Source of the DNA: Pleurodeles waltl
Taxonomy: Eukaryota > Chordata > Amphibia > Caudata > Salamandridae
DNA: 64,000 nt
Assembly (NCBI RefSeq): GCF_031143425.1
Contig: NC_090447.1
Span: 852,594,760 to 852,658,759 of the forward strand
Direction of reading: 5' to 3'
In this document: one piece after another, positions 23,448 to 36,399 of the stretch
Position numbering within the stretch: the first letter of the stretch is position 1
Layout of the letters: each line of letters opens with the position of its first letter
The notes under the pieces: model-generated
Databases searched by the model: none
What the model was told of the DNA's origin: nothing
The model's input: the letters and a program-made list of their open reading frames with translations, nothing else
Program-made: the position numbers and the translations under genes

Positions 23448-25191
23448 TGTTGGAAATGGCTCTTTCTGCAGTGTCACCCCTAAACTTTTTGTCGTCCTCC
23501 TACTCTTTTTCTGACCTCATTTTTGTTGGCTTTAGGATTATGGGCACCTTATCACTGCTAACTAGTGCTAAAGTGCATAGGCTCTCTGTCTAAAACATGG
23601 TAACATTGGCTTATCAACAACTGACATATTTAATTTACATACAAGGCCCTAGTAAAGTGCACCACGTGTGCCCAGGCATGTAAAGTAAATGCTACTGGTG
23701 GGCCTGCAGCACTGATTATGTCACCCACTTCAGTAGCTCTTCAAACATGTCTCAGGCCTGCCTTTGTAGCGTCTGTGTGTGCGGTTTTACACTGCCATGT
23801 CTACCTGGCAAGTTAACCTTCTTGCCAGACCTAAACCTTCCTTTTGAATGCATATACGTCACTTTTAGTGTAGGCCCTCGACAGCCTAAAGGCAGGGTAT
23901 TAAAACAGTAGGACATGTACTTTTAGGTTTTACATCTCCTAGTAGTGAAAAACCCTTAAATTTGTTTTTCACAACTACAAGGCCTATCTCTCCCATAGGA
24001 TACTATTGGGATTACCTTAGTAAATTTTATAAGTGCAATTTCCAATTGGGAGGAGATGGGACCGCCAAGTCTGGTGTCTCTGGAATCACAATTTAAAATC
24101 ACAACTTATGGTGAAGTCAGATTTTAATTGTAATTCTGATAATGCCACTTTGAGAAAGTTGGGCTCTTGTGCATTCCTTCCAGATAGCCGCACACAAAGG
24201 GAGCTTAGGTATGACTGGCCATCCATAGCCTGATGGGCCATCAAGGGCAGGATGGGAGGGAGAAAGTGACACACCTGAGTGGGCTGTGTCCCGATCCCAC
24301 AAAAAAGGACTTCATAAACCCCTACAGTGGGTCTGGAGCGAGAGCAGGAAGGGCAGGACTCTGTTCACTTCAAAGGCCTCTCTTTGAAGCCCCCCCCACT
24401 TCAAGGGCGTCACTGGGTATAAGAACTGGACCCCAGACACCACCAGCGCAATACACTGCTGGACCTGTGAAGAACTCTTCCAGGAGGAAGGATGCTGTGC
24501 AGCTCCAAGGACTGCCACTCTGAACTGTTTTTCCGCTGTGCTTCCCTGCTGCCTGCTGCCGTCTGTCATGCTGAGGAAGGACTGGACACATCTCACTATA
24601 AACCAAAGTGACTAAAATGGCTTGGTGGCTTGCCTCCTGTTCTTCTGGATTCTCAGGCACAAAAAAGGCTTCCAACACACCTGCTACAGCTCCTGGACCC
24701 ACCTTCAATCAGCTCTGGCCCCTAAGGGGTATTTCTCCAGTCTTGGGCCCTTGAAAGTGGTTTTGTGTCTCCTGAAATCAAGCTTTTGGGCTCTTCACAA
24801 CCACGAATGTGTTGTGGTGCGGCCACACACCTGAAAACCAGGCTGTCTACAGGGGCGATGACTTTTCTCTCGACCTCCTGAGGCACCTTTCAGTGCTGCT
24901 GATTGTACCAGCAGCTCCAGCAGGTGCCCCAAAAGTGAAGGGGATTTGGAAAAAGAGAGAAAGAAACACTGCACTCCTTTTCACCAGATCCAGCCGGGTG
25001 TGGTTCTTCTGGTCATGGAGGACTGTCAGTGGAGCCCCTGGAAGATGCCTTTCTGTGATGAATTATGGTATTGGTGAAGCTATGTGCTATTAAGAGAATG
25101 TTTCACAACATCCAATAAAGCATGCACTGGTCTCATTAAACAGCATTCAAAAAGGCATGCAATGATCTCATTATTTTGTCTAATTTGGTTA

Positions 25192-26696
<1,505 letters not shown>

Positions 26697-27715
26697 AGTT
26701 ATCACAGCACATTCACCTGATAATATCAGCAACTTGGCCCTCTCTCTCTTCTCACTGATTAATATATACAAAAGGTGACGAAATCTGAATGTCTCTAAAC
26801 AAATTAGGAAGTTCTGCAAGTCTCTTCCATGGATCTGCACTTCCACATTAGTTTTCTATTGTAAAACTACAACATAAAACGAGTTGCAATACCAAAAGCA
26901 AGAAAACTCATATATAGAGTATTCCTAGCACTGAATTGTGTATTCACTATTAGTACAAAAAATAAACAAGTAGAGGATAGTGAAGTTCTGTAACAGTTCT
27001 CAGTCACAAAAGGAAAGTTGTCAAGTCCCCTGCCCTAAATCTGTTATTCAACCCTCATCAAGGCCCCCACTCATAAATCATGTCTGTGGCCTTAGAAGAG
27101 CCCTTTCAAAGTCTCAAGAAGGCTAGAGTGCAATCAGTCTCAGTTTTCAGCTTTTAGCAAAAAAACAAAACGACCATAATAAAATTCTACTCAAACAGAT
27201 TCCAGAAAGCATGTTCTACTTAGCTAACAGAAGTGTGTTGTTTCCAGAAGATCTCTGCTGAGGCTCTTTGCTACCAGCCAAGTAAAGAGGGCAGCAGGTG
27301 GGGCCTGGAGGGAATTCCAGATTGCAAAGAGCTTTCCTTGCCAGACAGGAAGAAAGCCAAGCAGAGTCATGTGCACAGCAAGAGTATTCATAGCCAGCCT
27401 GACTCGTGTTTTTGAAAAGACAAGGCAGCTGCTCCCTGGAGACCCTAGGGGCGTGGTGGTTGTCTGGCAACCAATAAACAAGTGAACCTGACACATTTAG
27501 AAGCACAAGGACTTGACACAGTCACATGTGAAAACAATTATATTGTGCAAAAAGCATTGATAACATCAAGTACATATTAAAACATTGGCAATATCTATCC
27601 TGAAATGCAAACAGTACAATGATGTTACAAGCAACCCAGTGGTGCTACACGTACATGATTAAAACAACGCCCCTGAGGATGTTGACAAATTAGGCAGAGC
27701 TGTTGGGTCCTGACA

Positions 27716-28770
27716 GCCCCCCCACCAAAGCTCTACGAAGGGGGTTAGGTTTATTTGGATAACAGAGATGTACAAGCAAACAAGGCAAGGAGCTGGGTGG
27801 CAGAAGCAGGTTCCCATGAATTGTCCTTGGGGCCATAATCTTTCTAGACAAGTGGATAATGTAAAACCCCCCAAATGCGTTTAGAATCCAGGACTTTTAT
27901 AACTTCAAACTCCCAGTATCCATGAACCTTAAAGGGGGTGGAGATGGTAGTGGGAGTGTGGTAGAGGCATAAGGGTGGAGAAGGGAAACGTGGAAACTGG
28001 ATGTATTTTCAAGTCATCAAGTAGTGTAAATTGCACAGCTACAGGGTTTATTATCCTGGAAATGGTGAAAGGACCAAGGAAGCGTGGATTTAGTTTTTTT
28101 AGATCCTGCTAAATGGAGGTTCTTAGTGAATAACCAGACCTCATTCCCCAGTTGGTAAGTAGGAGCTGGTGTTCTAGGTTTATCTGCTTACTTTTTGACT
28201 TGTGCCTGGTAAGTTTCTAGATGGCGTTGCGTATGGAGTTGGATGCCCCCAATGTAATACAATATCCCGTAGTTCTTGTGTGGGAATAAAAAGTTATTCT
28301 AAGTGGTAAGGTAATCCCTCGTATTCAGTAATTCCGGGAAGGTAAGAACCAGTGTCTTTTGCAGCACATGTTTGAGCAAGAAACTCATGGGAAGAACATA
28401 GCGCTACAATTTTGCCAGGAGAAAAGGTTTAGCATTTTCACTGTTTTGTTCAGTTGAAGAGAACCCCCATCTCAAAAGGCTGTCTGCTTCTTGTTGGGCA
28501 CTCCCTGGTCTATATATAATAACAAAATCAAATTCCTTAAAAAACAGTAACCAGCGGAGCTGTCATAGAGTTAAGACCTTTGTGGCTTGAAAAAATTGGA
28601 AGTTGAGGTAAATGGCAACAGTGTGTCTGGCTCCCAAGAGGTAATGGCGCCATTCTTGAAATGCTAGCTTGATCGCTAAGAGCTCCTGCTCTGCCACAGT
28701 GTAATTGTGTTCAGGTGGTAGCAGCTTCTTAGAGAAGTATTCTACCGGAAGAAAATGCCCAGACCCAACA
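27716..28770 (-). pseudogene. Gypsy RNase H remnant and integrase C-terminal remnant, core deleted
   Basis: Read from 28770 down, the RNase H side continues from the RT fragment with P-V-E-Y-F-S-K-K and E-L-L-A-I-K-L-A-F-x-E-W-R-H. A tether-like region with G-S-A-Q-Q-E-A-D follows. Near 28240 the sequence jumps from the area where the zinc-binding HHCC region should begin to the C-terminal module (about 28195-27990: Q-L-G-N-E-V-W-L, then P-R-F-L-G-P-F). The catalytic D,D(35)E core of integrase is missing, which makes the copy non-autonomous. Stop codons are scattered throughout. Confidence 0.65.
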
Positions 28771-28772
28771 TC

Positions 28773-29915
28773 TCATTGGGAGAGAACACCACCGACCGCT
28801 ACCTGGGACGCGTCAGCTTCTACAAAAAATGGCTGGGACGGATCAGGGAGATGGAGAATGGGGGCTTCAGTAAAGGCCTTTTTTAGTGACTGAAAGGCTT
28901 TCTCAGCTTGAGAATCCCAAAGAAAAGAAACACCTTTTTTTAGCAATCGTGTGATTGGTAACATTACGCGTGGAAAATGGTGGGATAAAGCGCCTGTAAA
29001 AATTGGCAAAGTCAAGAAAGCACTGAATTTCCTTACTTGATTGTGGAGCTTCCCAGTGTAGAATGTCCTGTATCTTGTTTTTGTCCATAGCAATCCCATC
29101 AGGAGATATGACATATCCCAAAACCTCTACTGTTCTGGTATGAAACACACACTTCTCTAAATTGGCAAATAAGTGCTCTTTGCGTAATTTCTAAAGAACT
29201 GCCCATACATGTCCGGTATGTTCCATTGGGGTAAATGAATAGATCAGAATGTCGTCTATGTAAACTATCACACAGATGTCCAGGAATTCTTGTAACACTT
29301 CATTTGTAAAAAAATGCATGGCTGCAGGGGCATTACAAAGGCCAAAGAGCCCAAACTTGGTCCGAAATGCTATCTTTCATTCATCACCCTCTAAAACACG
29401 GATCAAATGATAGGCCCCCCTCACGTCAAGTTTGGTGTAGATGGTGGAGTTACAAACTTGATCTAAAACAATGAGTATTAGAGGAAGGGGTCGCGTTTCT
29501 TGATTGTCACCTTGTTAACTGCGCAGTGATCTACACAGGCATGCATATCACCATCCTTCTGAGGTACAAAAAACAAAGGCGAAGATACTGGTGATGTAGA
29601 GTGGTGGATAAAACCTTTGTCCAATAACTTGTCAAGATAAGTGCGAAGGTATTGAGTGTCTGGCTCAGATAGAGCGTATAGTCTCTTGCATGGTAGTGTA
29701 GCTCTAGGGATCAAGTCAATACGACAATCGTAAGATCTGTGTGTTGGTAATTGGGAGGCCTGTTGTTCACTGAAGATGTCATGAAAGTCCCAGTAAGGAC
29801 TAGGTAAGGCCTGTGAGTCAAGGACAGAAGCAGCAAGAGTGGATACGCAGTGCAAGGGTGTCACCAGTTGAGGTGGTTCCTGATAGCAGGAATGCCAGCA
29901 GTGCTTTGAATCCAA
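28773..29915 (-). pseudogene. Gypsy reverse transcriptase
   Basis: This is the polymerase of the sushi-type element. From 29915 down it has the L-P-x-H-R-x-Y-D-C-x-I-D-L segment, S-P-V-S-S-P-L-F-F-V-P-Q-K-D-G and the following V-D-H-C-A-V-N-K (D-Y-R-x-L-N position). The catalytic Y-I-D-D-I-L lies at about 29265-29240. Then come E-V-L-G-Y-V-I-S-P-D-G-I, F-L-D-F-A-N-F-Y-R-R-F-I and E-A-D-A-S-Q-V-A-V-G-G-V-L-S-Q at the start of RNase H. Stops or frameshifts occur near 29480 and 29190-29150. The catalytic Asp pair is kept, but the ORF is broken. Confidence 0.85.
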
Positions 29916-29974
29916 AGTGACCGCCCTAGCTACCCAATCTATTTTTGGGTTGTGTACCTGGAGCCATGGAATAC

Positions 29975-30319
29975 CTAAATTGGCACCAAAACTAGAGTAC
30001 TAATGAGATGAAATTGGATCTCCTCAAAATGTTTATTGGCACAGATCATGGTTAAAAGACTAGTCTTATGGTCTATAAGTCCGGAGGATAATTCTGAACC
30101 ATCAACAGCTCTTACTGGCCCTGGAGTGTCTTTCTTAATCATAATGATCCCCAAGGTCTTAGCAAGACCTATATCCAAAAAATTCCCAGTGGCTCCTGAG
30201 TCATGTAATATCGGAAGGACCTTTTGTACATGGGCAGACAAAATCAAGGTGACTATTTGGGTAAAGTGACGAGGTACCTGAGTCATGGTATTAGCTAGGC
30301 AATGTGAGACCTTACTCAT
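29975..30319 (-). pseudogene. Gypsy aspartic protease
   Basis: A 114-codon open segment between Gag and RT carries the active-site D-S-G-A-T-G-N-F at about 30208-30185, then a flap-like V-D-G region. It is the retropepsin that would process the Gag-Pol product. In sushi-type elements D-S-G replaces the common D-T-G. The C-terminal part runs into a stop at 29975, and the frame linking it to RT is broken. Confidence 0.75.
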
Positions 30320-30449
30320 AGGGTTGCTTGCTAAGACGGTCCCAGAGTTTGCAGAGCCTCGTAGTTTTCTGTCTGCTCAGACGTTCCTGAATCTGACATA
30401 GCTACTGCTCCCACTGCTTTCTTAGAAGTAGTGGATTTATTTGTGCATT

Positions 30450-31514
30450 CTCAAGCAAATGCCCAGGTTCTCAGCAATACAAACAAAGATTCAACTTCTG
30501 TCTATGTTCCTTCTCTTCCTTGGACAAGGGTCCTCTCACTCTTCCAATTTGCATGGGTTCTGAGGAGTTGTGATTAGAAGTGGTTGGTTCTTTCCTTTCT
30601 GGCTTAACCACCACTATTTGAGTTTCACCTCGTGATTTCTCACCTCTTCTTTCTGCCAAAAGGTTATCTAAACAAACCATCAGGTCAATAAACTGAAAGC
30701 ACTCACCGGGCGGGTCAGCTAGCTGGGCTAGAACATCCTTAAGTTCGTCATGAAGGCCTCAATAGAAGATAGAGTTGTGTTTTTCTTTAGGCCACTCGGT
30801 CTCAGCAATGAGGCGATTAAAAGAGGTGACGTAAGTTAACAAATCTTTATTTCCCTGACGCAGACTCAGCAACTCATTGTCGCTGGCTTGAATAAACAAA
30901 TGTTTAGCCAAAAGCCTACACATGGATTCCTTAAAACGAGCAAAGTCATAGAGCAATGGGTTGTTCCATTCCACTAGGGGAACAGGCCAGTTTGCAGCTT
31001 TTCCTCCTAGATAAGAGATTATAAATGCCACATTGGTGGCATCATTTGGGAAGGCCATTGGACGGCACAGAAATTGTAAGTGACATTGGTTCATAAAGGT
31101 TTGGTATTTGGCACTGTCACTAAAAAAACGCTCAGGGGGAGCTAAGGGAACTGGGGTAGGTGTAGTGACAGTGACCTGCATGGGTTGTGTAGGGAAAGAT
31201 AAACTTGGGTTAGTGCTATGGCCAAGAATGAGGAGGATGTACAATGGGGGTTCTTGGCTTGTATCTAATGTCTTGCCTGAAAAATCTTTGGGCTTTTGCG
31301 TATGTAACTTGTAACGCAATTCAGTATTTTCAAGTCGAAGGGTTGACACCTCCTGCTGTAAGCCCTGGAGGGCCCTTGTGATATCTGCCAAGGAAGGAGA
31401 GTCCTCGTCAGGTGGCAACACATACTTAAAGGCTTTGGAATACTCATCCGGGGATTCCATCGCCCGGGCAGCCCTGAATGTTGTGGCTTGGCTTTTATTT
31501 TGTGGCGTGGCCAC
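30450..31514 (-). pseudogene. Sushi-type Gag (capsid plus broken zinc knuckle)
   Basis: The open frame 31514-30759 encodes an N-terminal heptad-like region (L-Q-G-L-Q-Q-E-V-S-T-L-R-L-E-N), then the capsid signature P-P-E-R-F-F-S-D, F-L-C-R-P, V-A-F-I-I-S-Y-L-G-G-K-A-A-N-W and F-x-R-L-I-A-E-T-E-W. A stop follows. The nucleocapsid part (30680-30450) ends in C-L-Y-C, then a TGA where Gly is expected, then E-P-G-H-L-L-E-N and Ala in place of the last Cys. The likely Met is at about 31460, only about 20 bp from the LTR; the frame also extends upstream into LTR sequence. Gag of this lineage is the source of domesticated RTL-type genes. Confidence 0.8.
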
Positions 31515-32966
31515 TCACCTGAAAACCAGGCTGTCTGCAGGGGTGATTACTGTTCTCCCGACCTCCTGAGGCACCTCTCAGTGCTGCTGCTTGCACTAGG
31601 AGACCCGGCAGGTGCCCTAAAGGGAAGGGAATTCAGAAAAAGAAAGAAAGGAACACTGCACTCTTTTTCACCAGGTCCAGCCGGGTGTGGTTCTTCGGGT
31701 TATGGAGGACTGTCAGTGGAGCCCCTGGAAGCTGCCTTTCTGTGATGAATTACGGTATTGGTGAAGCTATGTGCTATTAAGATACTGTTTCACAACACTC
31801 AATAAAGCATGCACTGGTCTCATTAAACAGCATTCAAAAAGGCATGCACTGATCTCATTAATTTCGTCTAATTTGGTTATTATAGCACATTCACCTGGTA
31901 ATATCAGCAAGTTGGCCCTCCCTCTCTCTTCTCACGGATTGATATATACAAAATGTGACAAAATCTGAATGTCTCTAAACACGTTACGAAGTTCTGCAAG
32001 TCTCTTTCATGGATCTGCACTTTCACATTAGGTTTTCTATGGTAAAACTACAATATAAAACGATTTGCAATACCAAAAGCAAGAAAACTCACATTTAGAG
32101 TATCCCTAGCACTGAATTGCATAATCAATATTAACATAAAATGAACTGCAATACCAAAAGCTAATAAACTCACAAAGTAATCTCAGCACTGAATTGTGTA
32201 ATCACTATTAGTACAAAAATAAACAAGTGAATGATAGTGAAGTTCTGTCACAGTTCTCAGTTACAAAATGAAAGTTGTCAAGGCCCCTGCCCTAAATCTG
32301 TTATTCAACCCTCATCATGGTCCCCACTCATAAATCATGTCTGTGTTCTTAGAAGAGGCCTTTCAAAGTCTCAAGAAGGCTAGAATGCAATCAGTCTCAG
32401 TTTTCAGCTTTCATCAAAAAAACAAATCAACCATAATAAAATTCTACATGCTCCACTTAGCTGACAGAAGTGTGTTCTTTCCAGAAGATTACTGCTGAGG
32501 CTCTTTGCTGCCAGTTGAGTCAAGAGGGCAGCAGGTGGTGCCTGGAGGGAATTCCAGAGTGCAGAGGGCTTTTCTTGCCAGACAGGAAGAAAGGCAAGCA
32601 GAGTCATGTGAACAGCAACACTATTTATAGCCAGCATGACTCATGCTTTTGAAAAGAGGAGGCAGCTGCTCCCTGGAGACCTTGGGGGCGTGGTGGTTGC
32701 CTAGCAACCAAAATATACGTGAACCTGGCACATTTAGAAGGATGAGGACTTGACACAGTCACGTGTTCAACAAGCATTGGTGAAAACAATTATATAGGGC
32801 AACAAGCATTGGTAACATCAAGTACATATAAAAAATTGGCAATAGCTATCTTGAAATGGAGACAGTACAATGATGTTACAAACAACCCAGTCGTGCTACA
32901 TGTACATGACTAAAACAACGCCCCTGAGGATGTTGACAAATTAGGCAGAGTTGTTGGGTCCTGACA
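31479..32966 (-). repeat. 5' LTR of the sushi-type Gypsy
   Basis: This is 1,488 bp, TG...CA on the minus strand, and directly abuts the GAATG duplication on the right. The sequence immediately inside (TTCAGGGCTGCC on the minus strand) does not begin with the TGG of a usual tRNA primer-binding site. Confidence 0.88.
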
Positions 32967-33637
32967 GAATGGCCCCGCTTGCACCAGAACTGTGCCCCTC
33001 GCACAGAGAATCAGCAAGAGCTTCTTCAAGTTTGTTTCTCCGCACAACAAGCATTGTCACTCGTGACCAGTCTGCCCATGGATGACACCTGGTGACTCTT
33101 CATGCCCGCGAACACCCACCAGCGACGCCCTCCTTGCTAGCACCAAACTTCTTTCCTGCGAACAGGACTCTTGGCTCAAGGTTGCAAAGATAAAACTTCA
33201 GGGGTTCTTTCCTGGGACTGTAACTGACCCACACTCCATCGTTATCAGCCTGAACTTTGGACTTAAACCAGTCTAACAGGACCAGATAGCTCTGGTTGGG
33301 CCTTTATTCTTTAAAATACTACATTTCACTTTATTTAAAAAGAAATCCTATCTTGACTTCTACTAATTGGATTTTTGTTAGTTTGGTCTTATTTTACTTC
33401 TAAAATTAAGCTCTATAGTGTGGTGTCTTTTGTTCTGTGTTTTCACTGTGTTACTGTTTGAAGTGTTGCACAAATACTTTACACATTGCCTCTTAAATTA
33501 AGCTTGCCTGCTCTGTGCGAAACTATCAGAGGATGAGCACAGGATAATTTTTGATGTGTATCTATCCCTGATTAGGATTATGGTTCCTGCTTCGACAGGG
33601 TACATACCTCTACCAACCAGGAACCCAATTTCTAACA

Positions 33638-33763
33638 ACTTCTATGTTAAAGATTTCTCTGCTGAAATCTCTTCCGACACACCTCTTTCATTTCTGTCTT
33701 TTCAGACTTTGGAATGTAAGAAGTAACACATTGAGCAACAGCAAAGGAACTGTCAGTACAAAC
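33638..33763 (-). pseudogene. Helitron fragment between Rep and helicase (1)
   Basis: Minus-strand translation gives C-T-D-S-S-F-A-V-A-Q-C-V-T-S-Y-I-P-K-S-E-K. This is the conserved A-x-x-Q-Y-V-T-x-Y-x-x-K-x-E stretch of Helitron proteins. It lies between the helicase piece at 21775-23447 and the fragment at 34478-34666 once the LTR and MITE are removed. Confidence 0.75.
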
Positions 33764-33766
33764 TGA

Positions 33767-34474
33767 GGGCCGTATGCGCCACAGGAGCGTCACTTTTTGT
33801 GATGCTCCTGTGGTGCTAAGCACAGCACTGTATTTACAAGGGGGTGTTAAGCCACTGTTTGTGGCTTAACGCCACCCTGCAAATACGGCCCCTTCCCACG
33901 CAGCACTGTGGGTGGAAGGAGCATGCAATGGGTGTTGCTGTGGGCGTGGCACAGCAACACCCATTGCATTTTTATGCTGCCTCAGATTTATTAAATCAGG
34001 GAACCTGAGGCAGCGCCAAAATCTAACGCCACTCCAGGGGTGACATTAGCAGGGCGCAACGAGGAGGAATACTTTTAGTCCGCCTTGTTTTTTGCTTTTT
34101 CGATGCGTGCTGCATTCTGCTGCACGCATAGAAAAAGCAAAATGCTAGAAATTATTGTTTATGTGCGGGAAGGTGTCCCTTCCTGCACATAAACAACCAT
34201 TTGAAAAGTGCCATTAGTGATTATTTATGTGCAGGAAGGGACACCTTCCCGTTCATATCAATCACACCCCTCAACACAGACATCCTTGCACAATGGTGCA
34301 AGGATGTCTGCGTTGGAGTCAGCAGCTAAGTTTAGCGGCAGCGCAGGGGAAAATGCAGGGGTGCGCCATATTCATTTAAATACAGCTCATCCCGGTGTTT
34401 CTAAATTGACGCAGCGTGGCGTTGTCAATTTTGGCACAGCACCCGGTTGAGACACTTTTCAATAAATCTGCCCC
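33767..34474. mobile_element. Hairpin-array MITE, 708 bp, inserted in the Helitron
   Basis: The ends read GGGCCGTAT and GGGGCAGAT inward. The flanks are TGA (33764-33766) and TTA (34475-34477), a probable 3-bp duplication with one mutation. Joining the Helitron across one copy gives D-T-K-F followed by S-S-F-A-V-A-Q, matching the usual D-I-Q-F order apart from a 1-bp shift. At least seven successive stem-loops fill it: 33780-33812, 33841-33873, 33925-33967, 33976-34014, 34089-34142, 34155-34196 and 34278-34308. It has no coding capacity. Confidence 0.78.
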
Positions 34475-34477
34475 TTA

Positions 34478-34666
34478 GTGTCAACATTTACATTCCAAAT
34501 AGCCAAAATGACAGGATTGTAGTCATTGATAAATTTGGAAGCCTCACTTCTCTTAATGTTGTTTGTATTCTTTGGAGATTTGCCAGTGACTGTTTGTCAG
34601 ACTGCAGACATGAAAATGTTTACTCATCCTTCAGAGATAATAGGCCTAGGAAAACCAAAGCAATAC
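34478..34666 (-). pseudogene. Helitron fragment between Rep and helicase (2)
   Basis: Read down from 34666 the translation contains C-F-G-F-P-R-P, then F-I-N-D-Y-N-P-V-I-L-A-I-W-N-V-N-V-D. These are the C-R-F-G-F-P-R and I-x-x-Y-N-P-x-L-L-x-x-W-x-x-N-x-D blocks of Helitron Rep/helicase proteins. Two stops lie between the blocks. The Harbinger el1 begins 4 bp to the right. Confidence 0.85.
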
Positions 34667-35540
34667 TTAGGTGGTCATTACAACCCTGGCGGTCGGTGTT
34701 AAAGCGGCGGTAAGACAGTCAACAGGCCAGCGGTAAAAAAATTGCAATTATGACTGTGGCGGAAACCACCAACAAAGACAGCCACTTTAACACTCCGATC
34801 GCCACGGCGGTACAAACAAACAGCGCGGCGGTCACCGCCAACAGACAGGCGGGAGACAATGTACCGCCCACACTATTATGACAGGCCAATCCGCCACCTT
34901 TTCCGGGGCGGATTCAACGCAGATAAAAACACAGCGGAAACAGTAATTTCGAAGGGAAAACACTCACCTCTACACACCCCACGAGGAACGAGGACACCAT
35001 GGACCCGGAACTCAAAATTCTACCTGCGATAGTCTTCCTGCTCTTCTACCAGGAGCACGAACGCTGGCGGCGAAGACCACGGTGAGTACTGCACCTACGA
35101 CACAGGGGAGGGAGAGGCAAAAAACAGGGATATGCACACGCAAAACCCCCACCCTCACCCACTACAACACACACAAATGCATATCAATACATCACAGTTA
35201 CACCCCCCCAAACCCCCCGGAAGAATGCAAAGACAATAGAAAATGAGTGTAACCATTGTAATATATTCAAAACAAGTAGGCAGAAATATATATATACACC
35301 ACGTACAAAATATATACCAAGCATAGTAGTCCAGGTAGTGCATTAAGAAAGTCTGTGTAACACTGGGACCACACGGTATGGGCGAGGCCCACACAAGATC
35401 CCCAACCATGACGGAGAGAACACTGCAGGGGCATCAGATACCAATAAAACAGGCACCTCAGGGGGAGGGAAAGGGGGGGCATCTCAGCCGCCTGAGTGCA
35501 CGATGCCAAATCCACGACAGGGCCACATGCCCATTGTTAC

Positions 35541-35715
35541 ATCCTGGGGAGTGCAAAGCCACAGTCTCACAAGTCTATACAGTGGGTGGCTTGCCCACTG
35601 TTCCATCCTGGGGAGTGCAAAGCCACAGTCTCACATGTCTATACAGTGGGTGGGTTGCCCACTGTTCAATGCTGGGGAGTGCAAAGCCACAGTCTCTCAA
35701 GTGGATAACAGTCTC
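35541..35715. repeat. 64-bp minisatellite, three units (el1)
   Basis: Units starting AT(C/G)CTGGGGAGTGCAAAGC lie at 35541, 35605 and 35669. The same array has four units in el2 at 44317-44555, so copy number differs between elements. Confidence 0.9.
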
Positions 35716-35884
35716 CACTGGTTCTGGAGGGGGCATGGTGCCCAGAGTGCTTCATCCTGTTAAGGACAGAGGTAGTGGATGTATCTCGCCACTGGTTCTG
35801 GAGGGGGCATGGTGCCCAGAGTGCAACATTCACCCCGTGACGGACTCAGTTGCGTCAGTGCCCCTGCCGCTCATGGGCTAGCGG

Positions 35885-36390
35885 TGCTTGAGATTGCGGT
35901 GCCCTGTTCAGCTGTGCTTGAGATGGCGGTGCAGTGGTGCTTGAGATGGCGGTGCCCTGTTCAGCGGTGTTTGAGATGGCGGTGCCCTGTTCAGCGGTGT
36001 TTGAGATGGTGGTGCCCTGTACAGCGGTGCTTGAGATGGTGGTGCACTGTTCAGTGGTGCTTGAGATGGCAGTCTCCATTGCAGGGTCTCAGCTGCTGGC
36101 GGTCCTTCATGGCCCAGCGGGGCTGGTGCTGGCGGTCCTTCATGGCCCAGCGGGCCTTTTGCTGGCGGTCCTTCGTGGCCCAGCGGGCCTTTTGCTGGCA
36201 GTCCTTCATGGCCCAGCGGGCCTTTTGCTGGCGGTCCTTCATGGCCCAGCTGGGCTGGTGCTGGCGGTGGCCTCCTGGGCAGCTGGGCTGGTGCTAGCGA
36301 TGGCCTCCTGGGCAGCTGGGCTGGTGCTGGCCTCCAGGGCAGCTGGGCTGGTGCTGGCGGTGGCCTCCTGGGCAGCTGGGCTGATGGCGG
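35885..36390. repeat. 30-bp then 33-bp minisatellites (el1)
   Basis: First come about seven 30-bp units, TTGAGATGGCGGTGCCCTGT plus 10 bp (35887-36090). Then come 33-bp units: five of the GCTGGCGGTCCTTCATGGCC type (36095-36260), followed by three to four of a CTGGTGCTGGCGGTGGCCTC type. On the minus strand the 33-bp units encode an 11-residue repeat M-K-D-R-Q-Q-K-A-R-W-A, in the tail region of the antisense Myb/SANT gene. Confidence 0.88.
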
Positions 36391-36399
36391 TCTTCTTCA

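Noticed and set aside
35541..36390. Arrays of regularly spaced repeats that could suggest a CRISPR
   Set aside because: Units are head-to-tail minisatellites with no unique spacers, lie inside a eukaryotic DNA transposon, and have no cas genes nearby.
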